A DNA stretch of 64,000 nt, from NCBI GenBank assembly GCA_003279605.1, contig QCHF01000001.1, positions 276,075 through 340,074 of the forward strand, read 5' to 3'. Origin of the DNA: SAR86 cluster bacterium AG-390-O18 (lineage in GTDB: Bacteria > Pseudomonadota > Gammaproteobacteria > Magnimaribacterales > AG-339-G14). A program made the position numbers and the translations under genes. Below the pieces are notes generated by a model that was not told where the DNA came from, did not search any database, and saw nothing but the letters and a program-made list of their open reading frames with translations. Below, one piece after another: positions 51,604 to 61,755 of the stretch; within the stretch, counting starts at the first letter, position 1, and each line of letters begins with the position of its first letter.

Positions 51604-52376
51604 TAGGTCCTTATTCCATATCCTTTTTTAAGCAAATAATAAGCAAGTGCAAAAAAGATTAATATGAAAAAGGTTATCATCATCAATGCATATTGAACAT
51701 TGATATCGGATACGCCTATCATTCCATATCTAAATGCATTGACCATATAAAGCAAAGGATTTGCCTTTGAAACAATTTGCCAAGTATTTGATAAAAGATC
51801 AACAGAATAAAAAACTCCTCCTAAATAAATTAAGGGAGTAAGGATAAATGTAGGGACGATATTTATATCGTCAAAATTATCTGCAAATAAAGCGTTCAAA
51901 AAACCAGCTATTGAAAACAAAAAGGCAGTCATTACGACAACCAAAAGAGTTAAAGGAATGTTCTGGACAGTTATATCTGTGAATATCAAAGACGTAAGTA
52001 ATACAAGAAAACCTACGATTATTCCCCGAACTACGCCACCGAGAACAAAGCCAATCAGAATCAAATAAGTAGGCATAGGAGAAACAAGTAGTTCTTCAAT
52101 ACTTCTTTGAAACTTTACGCCAAAAAAAGATGAGACTACGTTTGAATAGGCATTTGTAATGACTGCCAACATTACTAATCCTGGCGCCATAAATTGCATG
52201 TAATCAAAACCTGACATTTTGCCAATTCTTTCGCCGATGAATGTACCAAATATCAAAAAATACAATATTGTTGTTAATACCGAAGGAATTAAAGTCTGGC
52301 TCCAAATTCTAAAAAATCTTAAAACTTCTTTTCTTAAAAGAATGAATAAAGATCTTAGTTGTTCATTAATGGTCAT
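51603..52376 (-). CDS. ABC-2 type transporter permease
   Basis: MAPGLVMLAVITNAYSNVVSSFFGVKFQRSIEELLVSPMPTYLILIGFVLGGVVRG; YadH-like; overlaps the ATPase gene. Confidence 0.9.
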   Translation of the reverse strand: MTINEQLRSLFILLRKEVLRFFRIWSQTLIPSVLTTILYFLIFGTFIGERIGKMSGFDYMQFMAPGLVMLAVITNAYSNVVSSFFGVKFQRSIEELLVSPMPTYLILIGFVLGGVVRGIIVGFLVLLTSLIFTDITVQNIPLTLLVVVMTAFLFSIAGFLNALFADNFDDINIVPTFILTPLIYLGGVFYSVDLLSNTWQIVSKANPLLYMVNAFRYGMIGVSDINVQYALMMITFFILIFFALAYYLLKKGYGIRT

Positions 52377-53280
52377 TATTAGTAAGTTTCAGAAATAATT
52401 CTTCAAGCCTATTAGTCTCATTTCTCATACTTAAAATTTCAATTCCTTCATGATCAAAGAAATCAAATATTAAGTTTAAATTAGTACCCTTGTTTGCTTG
52501 AACAGAAAAAGTTGAATCATTTATTTTTTTTATATCAAAATTTTCTGAATATAGGTTTTTGCTTGTTTTTTCTTTTAAATCAAAAATAAAAGTTTCTATT
52601 TCTATTTCTCTTAAGAAAGAATTCATGTCTGAATTTCTTACAATCTTTCCATGATCTATTATGGATATATTTTTACAAAGCCTTTCTGCTTCTTCTAAGT
52701 AGTGAGTTGTAAGAATTATAGTAGTTCCTTTTTTATTTATTTCTACTAAAAACTCCCATAATGATCTCCTTAATTCCGTATCTACTCCTGCAGTTGGTTC
52801 GTCTAATATAAGAAGGTCAGGATTATTTACCAAAGCTTTGGCAACCATTAATCTTCGTTTCATTCCCCCAGATAAATTCCTACCTTGCTCATTCCTTTTG
52901 CCCCATAGATCTAATCTTTTAAGATAAAACTCACAATTTTTTTTAATATCAGAAAATGGCATTCCAAAAAAACCTGCTTGGTGAAGCAGAATATTATGTA
53001 CTGTTTCAAATTGATTAAAATTTACTTCCTGACCAACGATGCCAATTCTCTTTTTTGCTTCAGAATGATGAGTATCTATATCTAACCCTAATATATTTAC
53101 TTTCCCTGAAGATTTATTTACCAATGAACTAATAATGCCAATCATAGTAGATTTACCTGCTCCATTTGGACCCAAAAGAGCGTAGAAGTCACCTTGTTCA
53201 ACTTCAAAGCTTATATCGTCTAGCGCAACTAAATTATTATCGTAAATCTTTGTAAGATTCTTGATTTCTAATGCTTTCAA
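52366..53280 (-). CDS. ABC transporter ATP-binding protein
   Basis: ALLGPNGAGKSTMIGIISSLV, NLSGGMKRRLMVAKAL, LLILDEPTAGVD; YadG-like. Confidence 0.93.
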   Translation of the reverse strand: MKALEIKNLTKIYDNNLVALDDISFEVEQGDFYALLGPNGAGKSTMIGIISSLVNKSSGKVNILGLDIDTHHSEAKKRIGIVGQEVNFNQFETVHNILLHQAGFFGMPFSDIKKNCEFYLKRLDLWGKRNEQGRNLSGGMKRRLMVAKALVNNPDLLILDEPTAGVDTELRRSLWEFLVEINKKGTTIILTTHYLEEAERLCKNISIIDHGKIVRNSDMNSFLREIEIETFIFDLKEKTSKNLYSENFDIKKINDSTFSVQANKGTNLNLIFDFFDHEGIEILSMRNETNRLEELFLKLTNNDH

Positions 53281-53281
53281 A

Positions 53282-54460
53282 TTATTTTTTTGATAGAAAT
53301 GACATGCCGTCTTCTAAACCCTTAAGCGTTAAAGGATACATACTGTCATCAATAAGGTGTCTTGAAATTTCAATTGAGGATGAGTAATCCCAATGCTCTT
53401 CTGGAACTGGATTTAACCAAATTAATTTATCATAAGTAGTCATGATTTTTTTCATCCAAACAGATCCTGCTTCTTCATTCCAATGTTCAATACTACCGCC
53501 AGGGTTAGTAATTTCATATGGAGCCATAGTTGCATCGCCAACAAAAATTATTTTGTAATCTGATGCGTATTTATGTATCACATCTTCGGTCTTAATCCTT
53601 TCATTATGTCTCCTTCTATTGTCTTTCCATACAGTTTCATAAATGAAATTATGAAAATAAAAATACTCTAAATTTTTAAACTCTGTTTTACATGCAGAAA
53701 ATAATTCTTCACAAATTTTAATATGAGGATCCATTGATCCACCAACATCAAAAAATACAAGAACTTTAACTGCATTAGTTTTTTCTGGAACCATTTTAAT
53801 ATCTAGCAAGCCAGCATTTTTAGCAGTACTTTTAATGGTATCGTCTAAATCAAGTTCTTCATTATTAGATTGTCTGATAAATTTTCTTAATCTTCTAAGA
53901 GCAACTTTGATATTTCTTGTACCTAGTTCAACAGAATCATCTAAATTCTTAAAGTCTCTTTGTTGCCAAACTTTAACTGCTTTATTTTGTTTTCCTTCTC
54001 CATCAACTCTAACACCTTCTGGATGAGACCCTGCATTTCCAAAAGGCGATGTACCACCAGTGCCAACCCATTTATCTCCTTTTTGATGCTTGCCTTTTTG
54101 CTCTTCTAATCTTTTTTTAAATTCTGAAAGAAGCTTCTCAAGACCGCCCATCGTTTCAATTTTTTTTAGTTCATCTTCTGTTAAAAACTTTTCAAATTCT
54201 TTCCTTAACCATTCTTCTGGAACCAAAGCTTGAAGGACGTCATCCAAAGTTTCTAGCCCTTTAAAGTAAATATCAAAAGCTCTGTCAAACTTATCGTAGT
54301 GTTTTTCATCTTTAACAAGAACCGATCTTGATAAATAGTAAAAATCATTGATATCAGCAAATATTACTTGTTTCTCTAGACCAGATATCAAATCTAGAAG
54401 TTCTCTTAGAGTGCAAGGTACTCCAACTTCTTTTAGAGTTTTAAAAAGATTAATTAACAT
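53282..54460 (-). CDS. VWA-domain CoxE-like protein
   Basis: KVLVFFDVGGSMDPHIKICEELFSACKTEFKNLEYFYFHNF, DATMAPYEI; adjacent MoxR-family AAA+. Confidence 0.85.
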   Translation of the reverse strand: MLINLFKTLKEVGVPCTLRELLDLISGLEKQVIFADINDFYYLSRSVLVKDEKHYDKFDRAFDIYFKGLETLDDVLQALVPEEWLRKEFEKFLTEDELKKIETMGGLEKLLSEFKKRLEEQKGKHQKGDKWVGTGGTSPFGNAGSHPEGVRVDGEGKQNKAVKVWQQRDFKNLDDSVELGTRNIKVALRRLRKFIRQSNNEELDLDDTIKSTAKNAGLLDIKMVPEKTNAVKVLVFFDVGGSMDPHIKICEELFSACKTEFKNLEYFYFHNFIYETVWKDNRRRHNERIKTEDVIHKYASDYKIIFVGDATMAPYEITNPGGSIEHWNEEAGSVWMKKIMTTYDKLIWLNPVPEEHWDYSSSIEISRHLIDDSMYPLTLKGLEDGMSFLSKK

Positions 54461-54464
54461 TCAA

Positions 54465-55319
54465 TTAATTTTGGTTGTTTCCTTCTCTTCTAGTCATAAA
54501 AGCTAATCTCTCAAGTAATTGAACATCTTGTTCATTTTTAACTAAAGCTCCGTACAAGGGAGGAATAGCTTTTGAAGGATCTCTATTCTTTAAGATTTCA
54601 TCAGGTAAATCATCTGCCATTAAAAGTTTTAACCAATCTACTAATTCAGAAGTAGATGGTTTCTTTTTCAATCCAGGGACTTTTCTGACATCAAAGAAGA
54701 TATCTAATGCCTCTTTGACAAGCTTTTCTTTAACTTTTGGATGATGTACTTTAATAATTTCTTTCATTGTTTCTCTATCTGGAAATGATATGTAATGAAA
54801 AAAACATCTTCTCAAGAATGCATCAGGCAATTCTTTTTCATTGTTACTTGAAATTATAACTATTGGCCTTGTTGTGGCCTTTATAGTCTCTTTTGTTTCA
54901 TAAACATAGAATTCCATTCTGTCTAATTCTTGTAAAAGATCGTTTGGAAATTCAATATCAGCTTTATCTATTTCATCAATTAGAAGAACTACTTGTTGTT
55001 CTGAAGTAAATGCCTCCCAGAGCTTTCCTTTTTGAATATAATTTGAAATATCTTTAACTCTTTCATCTCCTAATTGAGAATCTCTTAATCTTGTAACGGC
55101 ATCATATTCATATAGCCCTTGTTGGGCTTTAGTCGTAGATTTTATGTGCCATTCAATTAGCGGTAAGTCTAAAGATTTAGCCACTTCTAATGCAAGCATG
55201 GTTTTTCCTGTTCCCGGCTCTCCTTTAATCAATAATGGTCTTTCTAGAGCTATTGCTGCATTTACTGAAAGGCTTAGATCGTCTGTAGCAATATATGATT
55301 TTGTACCTGTAAATTTCAT
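54465..55319 (-). CDS. MoxR/CoxD-family AAA+ ATPase
   Basis: LLIKGEPGTGKTMLALEVAKSL, VVLLIDEIDKADIEFPNDLLQELDRMEF, DAFLRRCFFHYI. Confidence 0.93.
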   Translation of the reverse strand: MKFTGTKSYIATDDLSLSVNAAIALERPLLIKGEPGTGKTMLALEVAKSLDLPLIEWHIKSTTKAQQGLYEYDAVTRLRDSQLGDERVKDISNYIQKGKLWEAFTSEQQVVLLIDEIDKADIEFPNDLLQELDRMEFYVYETKETIKATTRPIVIISSNNEKELPDAFLRRCFFHYISFPDRETMKEIIKVHHPKVKEKLVKEALDIFFDVRKVPGLKKKPSTSELVDWLKLLMADDLPDEILKNRDPSKAIPPLYGALVKNEQDVQLLERLAFMTRREGNNQN

Positions 55320-55374
55320 GTATTTTCCTAATTTGAGTATTTTTTAAAAATCTATAATAACAATATTTTAAGTA

Positions 55375-56181
55375 TTATTTCTTAATTCTTAATTTTGCTA
55401 ATTGTTTTGATTGGCCTACTAAATTACCTTTCGAATCCCATATTTCTCTATCTTCTTCGATGTAGTTGTTTGTAATAAATTCTGTCTTAGCAATAACTTT
55501 TAAAGGTCCGGGTTCAGGTATATTTCTAATATGAGATGTTAACGTAAGCGTTGGAACCCATCCTACTGTGCCTAGTTTGTTATAGATTGGTGGAGTTGTT
55601 GCATCTAAAAATAGAATAAGGCTAAAGAGATCTATCGGTCCACTATCCTTCCATCCCATGTATAAGTTTAAAGTGGCTTTGTTATTTTTTTTTGGATTTT
55701 CCCACCATATTGAGTCTAAACAATATTTTTTTTCCAAATTTTTATCCAGTTTAGGACTAAAACCCTCTTTATAGGGAACTTGTATGCACGACTCATAATC
55801 ATCAAAATTAGGCGCACTTCTTAAATTTTCTTTAAGACCTTTCATTTTTGAAAAATCTGTAAAAGTAACAGTAGAAAAAATCTTCAAATTTCCTTTTTGC
55901 TTCAAAGAGACATATGCAGTTGAGGTACTTTTGGTAGAAGCTATTTTTGATACTGATATATCTGCAAGTCCAAAATCAACTCTATCTATGTAGTTTGCGG
56001 ATATTACCAAAGGATCCTTATGATCAAGGTACTCAGAACAAGCGTTTGCTAGCAAAGACATTGAATATCCGCCATTGGCAGTTTGCCCAATACTCCAGTT
56101 ATCTGAAATATTTGCTGTAAAATTACCATTTGAGGTTTCAATTACTTTTATAGCATCTTTGAAGTTCTTAGAAATACTCAT
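55375..56181 (-). CDS. Thioesterase-family (TesB-like double hotdog) protein
   Basis: NWSIGQTANGGYSMSLLANACSEYL and LFSLILFLDATTPPIYNKLGTVGWVPTLTLTSHI. Confidence 0.78.
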   Translation of the reverse strand: MSISKNFKDAIKVIETSNGNFTANISDNWSIGQTANGGYSMSLLANACSEYLDHKDPLVISANYIDRVDFGLADISVSKIASTKSTSTAYVSLKQKGNLKIFSTVTFTDFSKMKGLKENLRSAPNFDDYESCIQVPYKEGFSPKLDKNLEKKYCLDSIWWENPKKNNKATLNLYMGWKDSGPIDLFSLILFLDATTPPIYNKLGTVGWVPTLTLTSHIRNIPEPGPLKVIAKTEFITNNYIEEDREIWDSKGNLVGQSKQLAKLRIKK

Positions 56182-56205
56182 ATGAAGTTTTAATTATAAA
56201 TTTTA

Positions 56206-56991
56206 ATGAAACAAAATTCTTATTTTGACATAGGAGCCAACTTAACTCATGAATCTTTTGACAATGATTTCTTGACAGTTATTGAAGAGGCCAAATTAAA
56301 AAACGTAAAAAAAATCTGCATAACTAGCACTTCCATAGAAGATACAAAAGTGTCTTTAAAAATGGTGGAGAATGAACAAAATTTCTTCATAACAACTTGC
56401 GGTATACATCCGCATTATGCAGATACATTTGAAGAGTCTAATATTGAAGAGATAAAAAAATTAAGTGAAAATCCTGCTGTAAAAGCTATAGGAGAAACAG
56501 GATTAGATTTAAATAGAAATTACTCAAAGAAAGAAAATCAAATCTGTTGTTTTAAGTCACAAATAGAGGTTGCTCAGGAACTTAACCTACCTCTTTTCTT
56601 GCATCAAAGAGACGCTCATAAAGACTTTATGGATTGTTTTAATAACACAGATCTAAAAGTAGATGCAGTGGTTCATTGTTTTACAGGAGGCAAACAAGAA
56701 TTTTACGAATATCTTGATAAGGGTTTTTGGATTGGTTTTACAGGTTGGATTTGTGATCCCATTAGGGGGAAACACATGCTTGATTTAATATCTAATATGC
56801 CGTTAGACAGAATAATGATCGAAACGGATTCGCCTTATTTATTACCTAAAAATCTTAAGATAAAAGGAAGAAGGAACGAACCTCAGTTTATTGTTGAGGT
56901 TGCGAAGAAAATAGCTTGTTTACAAAATAAAAGTTTGGAGGAAATCTCACAAATATTTTTTGAAAACAGTCAAAGATTCTTTAATCTTTAA
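56206..56991 (+). CDS. tatD: TatD-family hydrolase
   Basis: YFDIGANLTH, TTCGIHPHYAD, AIGETGLDLNRNYS, LFLHQRDAHKDF, VVHCFTGGKQE, IMIETDSPYLLPKNLK. Confidence 0.95.
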   Translation: MKQNSYFDIGANLTHESFDNDFLTVIEEAKLKNVKKICITSTSIEDTKVSLKMVENEQNFFITTCGIHPHYADTFEESNIEEIKKLSENPAVKAIGETGLDLNRNYSKKENQICCFKSQIEVAQELNLPLFLHQRDAHKDFMDCFNNTDLKVDAVVHCFTGGKQEFYEYLDKGFWIGFTGWICDPIRGKHMLDLISNMPLDRIMIETDSPYLLPKNLKIKGRRNEPQFIVEVAKKIACLQNKSLEEISQIFFENSQRFFNL

Positions 56992-58121
56992 GCTTCGGAA
57001 ATTATTTCTTGAGAAATTAAATCAGTAAAATTTTCCTCTAATCCAAGAGAGGTTATGATTTCTTTGGTATGTGTCCCTACTTTAACAGGAGGGTGACTTA
57101 CTTCACTTTTTGAATAAGAAAATTTTGGTGCTGGAGAAGGCTGGATTACGTTATCCATATCAAAGAAAGAATTTCTTTCAACATTATGTTCGTGATTTAT
57201 AGCTTCATTCATAGAAAGAACAGGAGCAAAGCAAATATCAGTACCTTCCATTATTTGGCACCATTCGTCACGCGTCTTTTCTTTGAACCTCGTTTCTAAA
57301 TTTTCTCGTAAAATTGGCCATGAATTTTTATCCATTTGGTTATCAAAAATATCCTCATCAATTTTCATTTTTTCCCTTAATAATGAATAAAATTGCGGTT
57401 CTATTGAGCCTATAGAAATAAATTTTCCATCTTTACATTCATAACAGCCATAAAAATGTGCAGCGCCATCAAGCAGATTAGAGTCTCTAGAATCAGTCCA
57501 AATACCTGAATTCAGCATTCCATACATCATACTCATTAATAGAGCTGATCCTTCAGTCATAGCTGCATCAATGACTTGCCCTTTTCCTTCTTTATTGACT
57601 GTATTTAAAGCTGCGCATACTCCAAGAGCTAGTAACATGCCCCCTCCTCCAAAATCACCAATTAAATTTAATGGAGGTGGTGGTGGTGTGTCTTTCTTTC
57701 CAATTGCTCCAAGAACACCGCTTAAAGCAATGTAATTTATATCGTGTCCTGCAGCATTAGCTAATGGTCCACTTTGACCCCAACCGGTCATTCTCCCAAA
57801 AATTAACTTGGTGTTTATTTTTAGAAGTTCATCTGGCCCAAGATTATTCTTTTCCATAACTCCAGGTCTAAATCCTTCAATTAAAACATCTGCAGATTTA
57901 ACTAATTTTTTAATTATGTCTTGGCCTTCTGGTTTTCTAATATCTACTGATATTGATTTTTTTCCTCTGGAAGCAATATCTGCACTAGAACCTCTTCCTG
58001 CAGCTGTAATTCTTTCTACAGAAATAACTTCTGCCCCCATATCAGCCAAAATCATTCCACAGAATGGTGCTGGACCAATTCCAGCCATTTCAATAACTTT
58101 TATATCTTTAAGTGGACCCAT
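56988..58121 (-). CDS. CaiB/BaiF CoA-transferase family (alpha-methylacyl-CoA racemase-like)
   Basis: VIEMAGIGPAPFCGMILADMGAEVISVER, SADVLIEGFRPGVMEKNNLGPDEL, GRMTGWGQSGPLANAAGHDINYIALSGVL. Confidence 0.94.
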   Translation of the reverse strand: MGPLKDIKVIEMAGIGPAPFCGMILADMGAEVISVERITAAGRGSSADIASRGKKSISVDIRKPEGQDIIKKLVKSADVLIEGFRPGVMEKNNLGPDELLKINTKLIFGRMTGWGQSGPLANAAGHDINYIALSGVLGAIGKKDTPPPPPLNLIGDFGGGGMLLALGVCAALNTVNKEGKGQVIDAAMTEGSALLMSMMYGMLNSGIWTDSRDSNLLDGAAHFYGCYECKDGKFISIGSIEPQFYSLLREKMKIDEDIFDNQMDKNSWPILRENLETRFKEKTRDEWCQIMEGTDICFAPVLSMNEAINHEHNVERNSFFDMDNVIQPSPAPKFSYSKSEVSHPPVKVGTHTKEIITSLGLEENFTDLISQEIISEA

Positions 58122-60567
58122 TTATATTTCTCCCAAAAGGTTTTAGATGCCTGATTAAAACAGGCAATAACATTAATGCTGCTAATATCGCTACGATCAT
58201 TGAAAATGAAGTGAATATTCCAAAAAATACGCTGGGGTTAAAATTAGAGCTTACTAAAATCATAAAACCCAAGACTATAGTAAGAGAAGTGTAAAACATT
58301 GCCCTCCCGATTGTGGCATGACTGTTTTTTATAGCTATATCATAATTTTTTTGTAGTTCGTATTCTTTTAAGAATCTATGAACGTAGTGAATTGTATTAT
58401 CTACTCCAATTCCAATACTAATGGCTGCGACAGTTACCGTCATAATATCAAGAGGAATGCCAGACCACCCTATTATTCCAAGAACACTTGCAGCAGATAA
58501 TAAGTTAGGAATCATGGCTATAAGAGCCATATAAAGAGACCTGAATAAAATAATAAACATTAAGAAAATTGCACTAAATACTATTGTTAAGCTTCCAATT
58601 AAAGATTGAAATAAACTTTGAAGAAGGTTGTTATAAATTACAGAGATGCCAGATAAATAAAATTGTTCCTCACTGAGTTCATAGATCTGAATTAAATCAT
58701 TTTTAACTTCCTCAATAAGATTTTTTCTATTTAGTCCATCCATAGATTCGATAACTCTTGCAGATAATCTAACTTGATTATCATCCTCAGAAATATAAGA
58801 GCTAAGAAGTTGGTTATTAATATCCTCAGGAAGAACTTTTCTAAGTAGCGCAAGTTCAAGATCATCTAATTTTTCTCCTTTTGCTATTTCAGCTAATTTG
58901 ATTGCACTCGAAACAGAAAGGACTTTTCCAATTTCAGGTCTGCCTTCTAAATAGTCATGAATTTCTTCTAAACTAGATAAATTTTGGGAATTAAACCAGT
59001 AACCATTTTCTTCAGTCTCTATACCAAAATCATCAAAGTCTTCTTCAGACTCATCATTAGTTTTTGTATCACTTTCTGGAGCAGAAATTATAATGTCTAA
59101 AGGTGCGGTACCCCCTAGCTTCTTATCAATTAATGAAAGTCCTTGATAGATTTCAGTTGTAGGCTTGAAATAGTCAATAAATTTATTTTCAACACTTAGT
59201 TTATTAATACCAACTAATGCAAAAATAAAACCAATCAAGGAAATAAGCAGAATCACATTTTTAAATCTAACTACCAGAGAATTTATCCAAGTGGTAAATC
59301 CTGAAGAATAATCCACTTTAGTGTCTTTAATATTTTTATTCATTAACGAAGAAAGGGTACCAAAAAATATAAAAGATACTGTAAAGGCAATAAATATACT
59401 CAAGACCATTAATAATCCAAAATCAATTATTGGCCTTATGTCACTAATTATTAATGATGCAAAAGCGACCATTGTTGTAAGGGCTGTATAGAGACAAGGA
59501 AGAAACATCTGCGAAAGAGTTGTTTTTAAAGCCTCATTGTGAGAAAGGTCATTAAATCTTGAAGTAATTTCTCTATACCTAACAACCAAATGAACTGTTA
59601 GAGAAATTCCAATTATCATTAATAAAGCAATGAAATTAGCTGAAACCACTGTTACTTTCCAGCCCATCCAGCTTATAAGTCCAGTGGTAAAAAGCGCAGA
59701 CAAACTAGCAGAAAACAATGGAATGACAACCCATCTAAATTGTCTAAAAATAAGAGAAAGAATCAAGACAAACATAAAAAATACAGCTATACCAAAGGTC
59801 AGTAGGTCTTGTTGAATCATTTTTATGGTATCGTGGGCAATCATTGCTCCCCCACCTAAGAAAATTTCTCCTTTATCTATGTAACTTTTTGTAATGTCTC
59901 TTACTTCATTGATAAGAATTGCTTCATTAGACAAATTTATTTTTTTTTGTTCCTCAATTCTTAAATCAAGAATTTCTAGATTTGTTTTATAAATTTCCTC
60001 TTCTGAAGAATTCATTAGATCCAACAAATCGTATCTTTCTGAAATTAATTTTTGGTACTCTTTGTTTTGCTCTAAAGACATTTGAAGTGCAATAGTTTTT
60101 AAATCCTCACTTATTAATAACCCTCTATAAACTTCATTTGTTTCAAATTCATATTTGGCTTTGTTTAAATTGACATTTTCAGTTGACAAAGTAATGACGT
60201 TTTCGGCAAGTTCGCTTATAGATTGTTCTGAATACTTAAGGAGTGGTACGTCGAATAGACTTAAAACATTCTTGATACCATTGACTTTCTTAAGATCTTC
60301 GACGAGATTTTTTAAAAGAGAGATTGTTTCAATGGTAAAAATATCTTTAGTAGGTGTAAAGGCAATGACGAGAAAGTCACTAGAACCATATTTTCTAGAA
60401 TTTTCTCGATATGTTTTTAAATCAGGATCATTATCTAGAAGCAAAGTATCTGATGACGCATCTAGTTGAAACTTTGGAAGTCCTGCAAGACTTATAAAAG
60501 ATAATACAATTAAAAGAAAGATAAAAAATTTTGACTTATCTACTAAAAAATTAAAAAAAGTATTCAT
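58108..60567 (-). CDS. RND-superfamily (MMPL/HAE3-like) transporter
   Basis: Two 6-TM-like SSD blocks, ISIGIGVDNTIHYVHRFLKEYE, periplasmic loops; 819 aa. Confidence 0.9.
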   Translation of the reverse strand: MNTFFNFLVDKSKFFIFLLIVLSFISLAGLPKFQLDASSDTLLLDNDPDLKTYRENSRKYGSSDFLVIAFTPTKDIFTIETISLLKNLVEDLKKVNGIKNVLSLFDVPLLKYSEQSISELAENVITLSTENVNLNKAKYEFETNEVYRGLLISEDLKTIALQMSLEQNKEYQKLISERYDLLDLMNSSEEEIYKTNLEILDLRIEEQKKINLSNEAILINEVRDITKSYIDKGEIFLGGGAMIAHDTIKMIQQDLLTFGIAVFFMFVLILSLIFRQFRWVVIPLFSASLSALFTTGLISWMGWKVTVVSANFIALLMIIGISLTVHLVVRYREITSRFNDLSHNEALKTTLSQMFLPCLYTALTTMVAFASLIISDIRPIIDFGLLMVLSIFIAFTVSFIFFGTLSSLMNKNIKDTKVDYSSGFTTWINSLVVRFKNVILLISLIGFIFALVGINKLSVENKFIDYFKPTTEIYQGLSLIDKKLGGTAPLDIIISAPESDTKTNDESEEDFDDFGIETEENGYWFNSQNLSSLEEIHDYLEGRPEIGKVLSVSSAIKLAEIAKGEKLDDLELALLRKVLPEDINNQLLSSYISEDDNQVRLSARVIESMDGLNRKNLIEEVKNDLIQIYELSEEQFYLSGISVIYNNLLQSLFQSLIGSLTIVFSAIFLMFIILFRSLYMALIAMIPNLLSAASVLGIIGWSGIPLDIMTVTVAAISIGIGVDNTIHYVHRFLKEYELQKNYDIAIKNSHATIGRAMFYTSLTIVLGFMILVSSNFNPSVFFGIFTSFSMIVAILAALMLLPVLIRHLKPFGRNINGST

Positions 60568-61433
60568 GATTTTTTTATGTCAAATTGTTTTTGACGTTCT
60601 GCGTATCTAATTCTATCTGAATCGGATTTTTCAAAAAAACAATTATGACAAGAAATGCCTTTTTTATATTCGCTTCTTTTAAGATCATCTTCAGAGAGAG
60701 GTCTTCTGCAAGCATAGCATTGTTTAAAATCTCCAGGAGAGAGATCCTTAGTTACGGTTACTCTTTCATCAAAAACAAAACAGTCTCCTTGCCAAGATGA
60801 TTTATTCTTGGATTCTGATAGAAAATTTAATATCCCTCCTTGAAGTTGATAAATATCTGTCAATCCTTCTTCTTCAAAAGAACACAATGCTTTTTCGCAA
60901 CGTATCCCTCCAGTGCAAAAAATCCCAATTTTTTTATCCTTGAACTGCTTTTTATTTTTTTTTAGAAAAGATTTAAATTCTCTAAAATTCTTTGTGTCTG
61001 GAGAAATGGAATTTCGAAAAGTTCCTACTTTATTTTCGTAATCATTTCTCACATCGATGATAATGTTCTTAGAATCTTTTACAAAGTTATGCCATTCTGA
61101 TGGGTTTAGATATTTTCCCTTATGATTATAGGATTTTCCGTTAGTGCCCGATGGTACCAATTCTTTTCTAGTTTTAATTTTTAATCTTTTAAAAGGTGAT
61201 GTATTTGAAAAAGAAAATCGAAATACTACTTCGCCAACTAGGTTGTTAAAAAATAAATTAAGATCATCCAAGGCTTTTTCTTTATCAGAAGAAACAGTTG
61301 CATTAATTCCCTCTGGAGTAAGGATTATGGTTCCTTTTATTTGTCTTTTGGTGCAATGATCTCTTAAACCATCTTCTAATTCTTGATACTTAAGAAATTC
61401 AAAACATTTATAAAAAGTTCCAATCTTGAACAC
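60564..61433 (-). CDS. trhO: tRNA uridine(34) hydroxylase (rhodanese-like TrhO)
   Basis: GTIILTPEGINATVS, IIDVRNDYENKVGTF, GIFCTGGIRCEKA, LQGGILNFL, GDCFVFDERVTV, CYACRRPLS. Confidence 0.95.
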   Translation of the reverse strand: MFKIGTFYKCFEFLKYQELEDGLRDHCTKRQIKGTIILTPEGINATVSSDKEKALDDLNLFFNNLVGEVVFRFSFSNTSPFKRLKIKTRKELVPSGTNGKSYNHKGKYLNPSEWHNFVKDSKNIIIDVRNDYENKVGTFRNSISPDTKNFREFKSFLKKNKKQFKDKKIGIFCTGGIRCEKALCSFEEEGLTDIYQLQGGILNFLSESKNKSSWQGDCFVFDERVTVTKDLSPGDFKQCYACRRPLSEDDLKRSEYKKGISCHNCFFEKSDSDRIRYAERQKQFDIKKS

Positions 61434-61447
61434 GAGATATTCTTTTG

Positions 61448-61753
61448 TTAACTGGATCCACCTAAACAGTCAGGAGAATCTGCACTGGATTGATTGTTAC
61501 TATCCCATTCAATTTTAGTGAAAGGATGAATTGCTATTGCATGAATAAGTTTCATCTCTTCACTAAGTACTTTATATATTAATTGATGTCTTTGTACCGG
61601 TCTCATATTCTCAAATTCATCAGATACAACTGTTACCTTGAAATGTGATTCAGCTCCATCAGGAACATTATGATTAGGACTTTCATTAATAACTTCTATA
61701 AAAAGAGAAGATATTTCAGTTTTTAACTTTTCTTCTATTTTATCTTTAATCAT
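61448..61753 (-). CDS. bolA: BolA-family protein
   Basis: IEEKLKTEISSLFIEVINESPNHNVPDGAESHFKVTVVSDEFENMRPVQRHQLIYKVLSEEMKLIHAIAIHPFT. Confidence 0.93.
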   Translation of the reverse strand: MIKDKIEEKLKTEISSLFIEVINESPNHNVPDGAESHFKVTVVSDEFENMRPVQRHQLIYKVLSEEMKLIHAIAIHPFTKIEWDSNNQSSADSPDCLGGSS

Positions 61754-61755
61754 TA

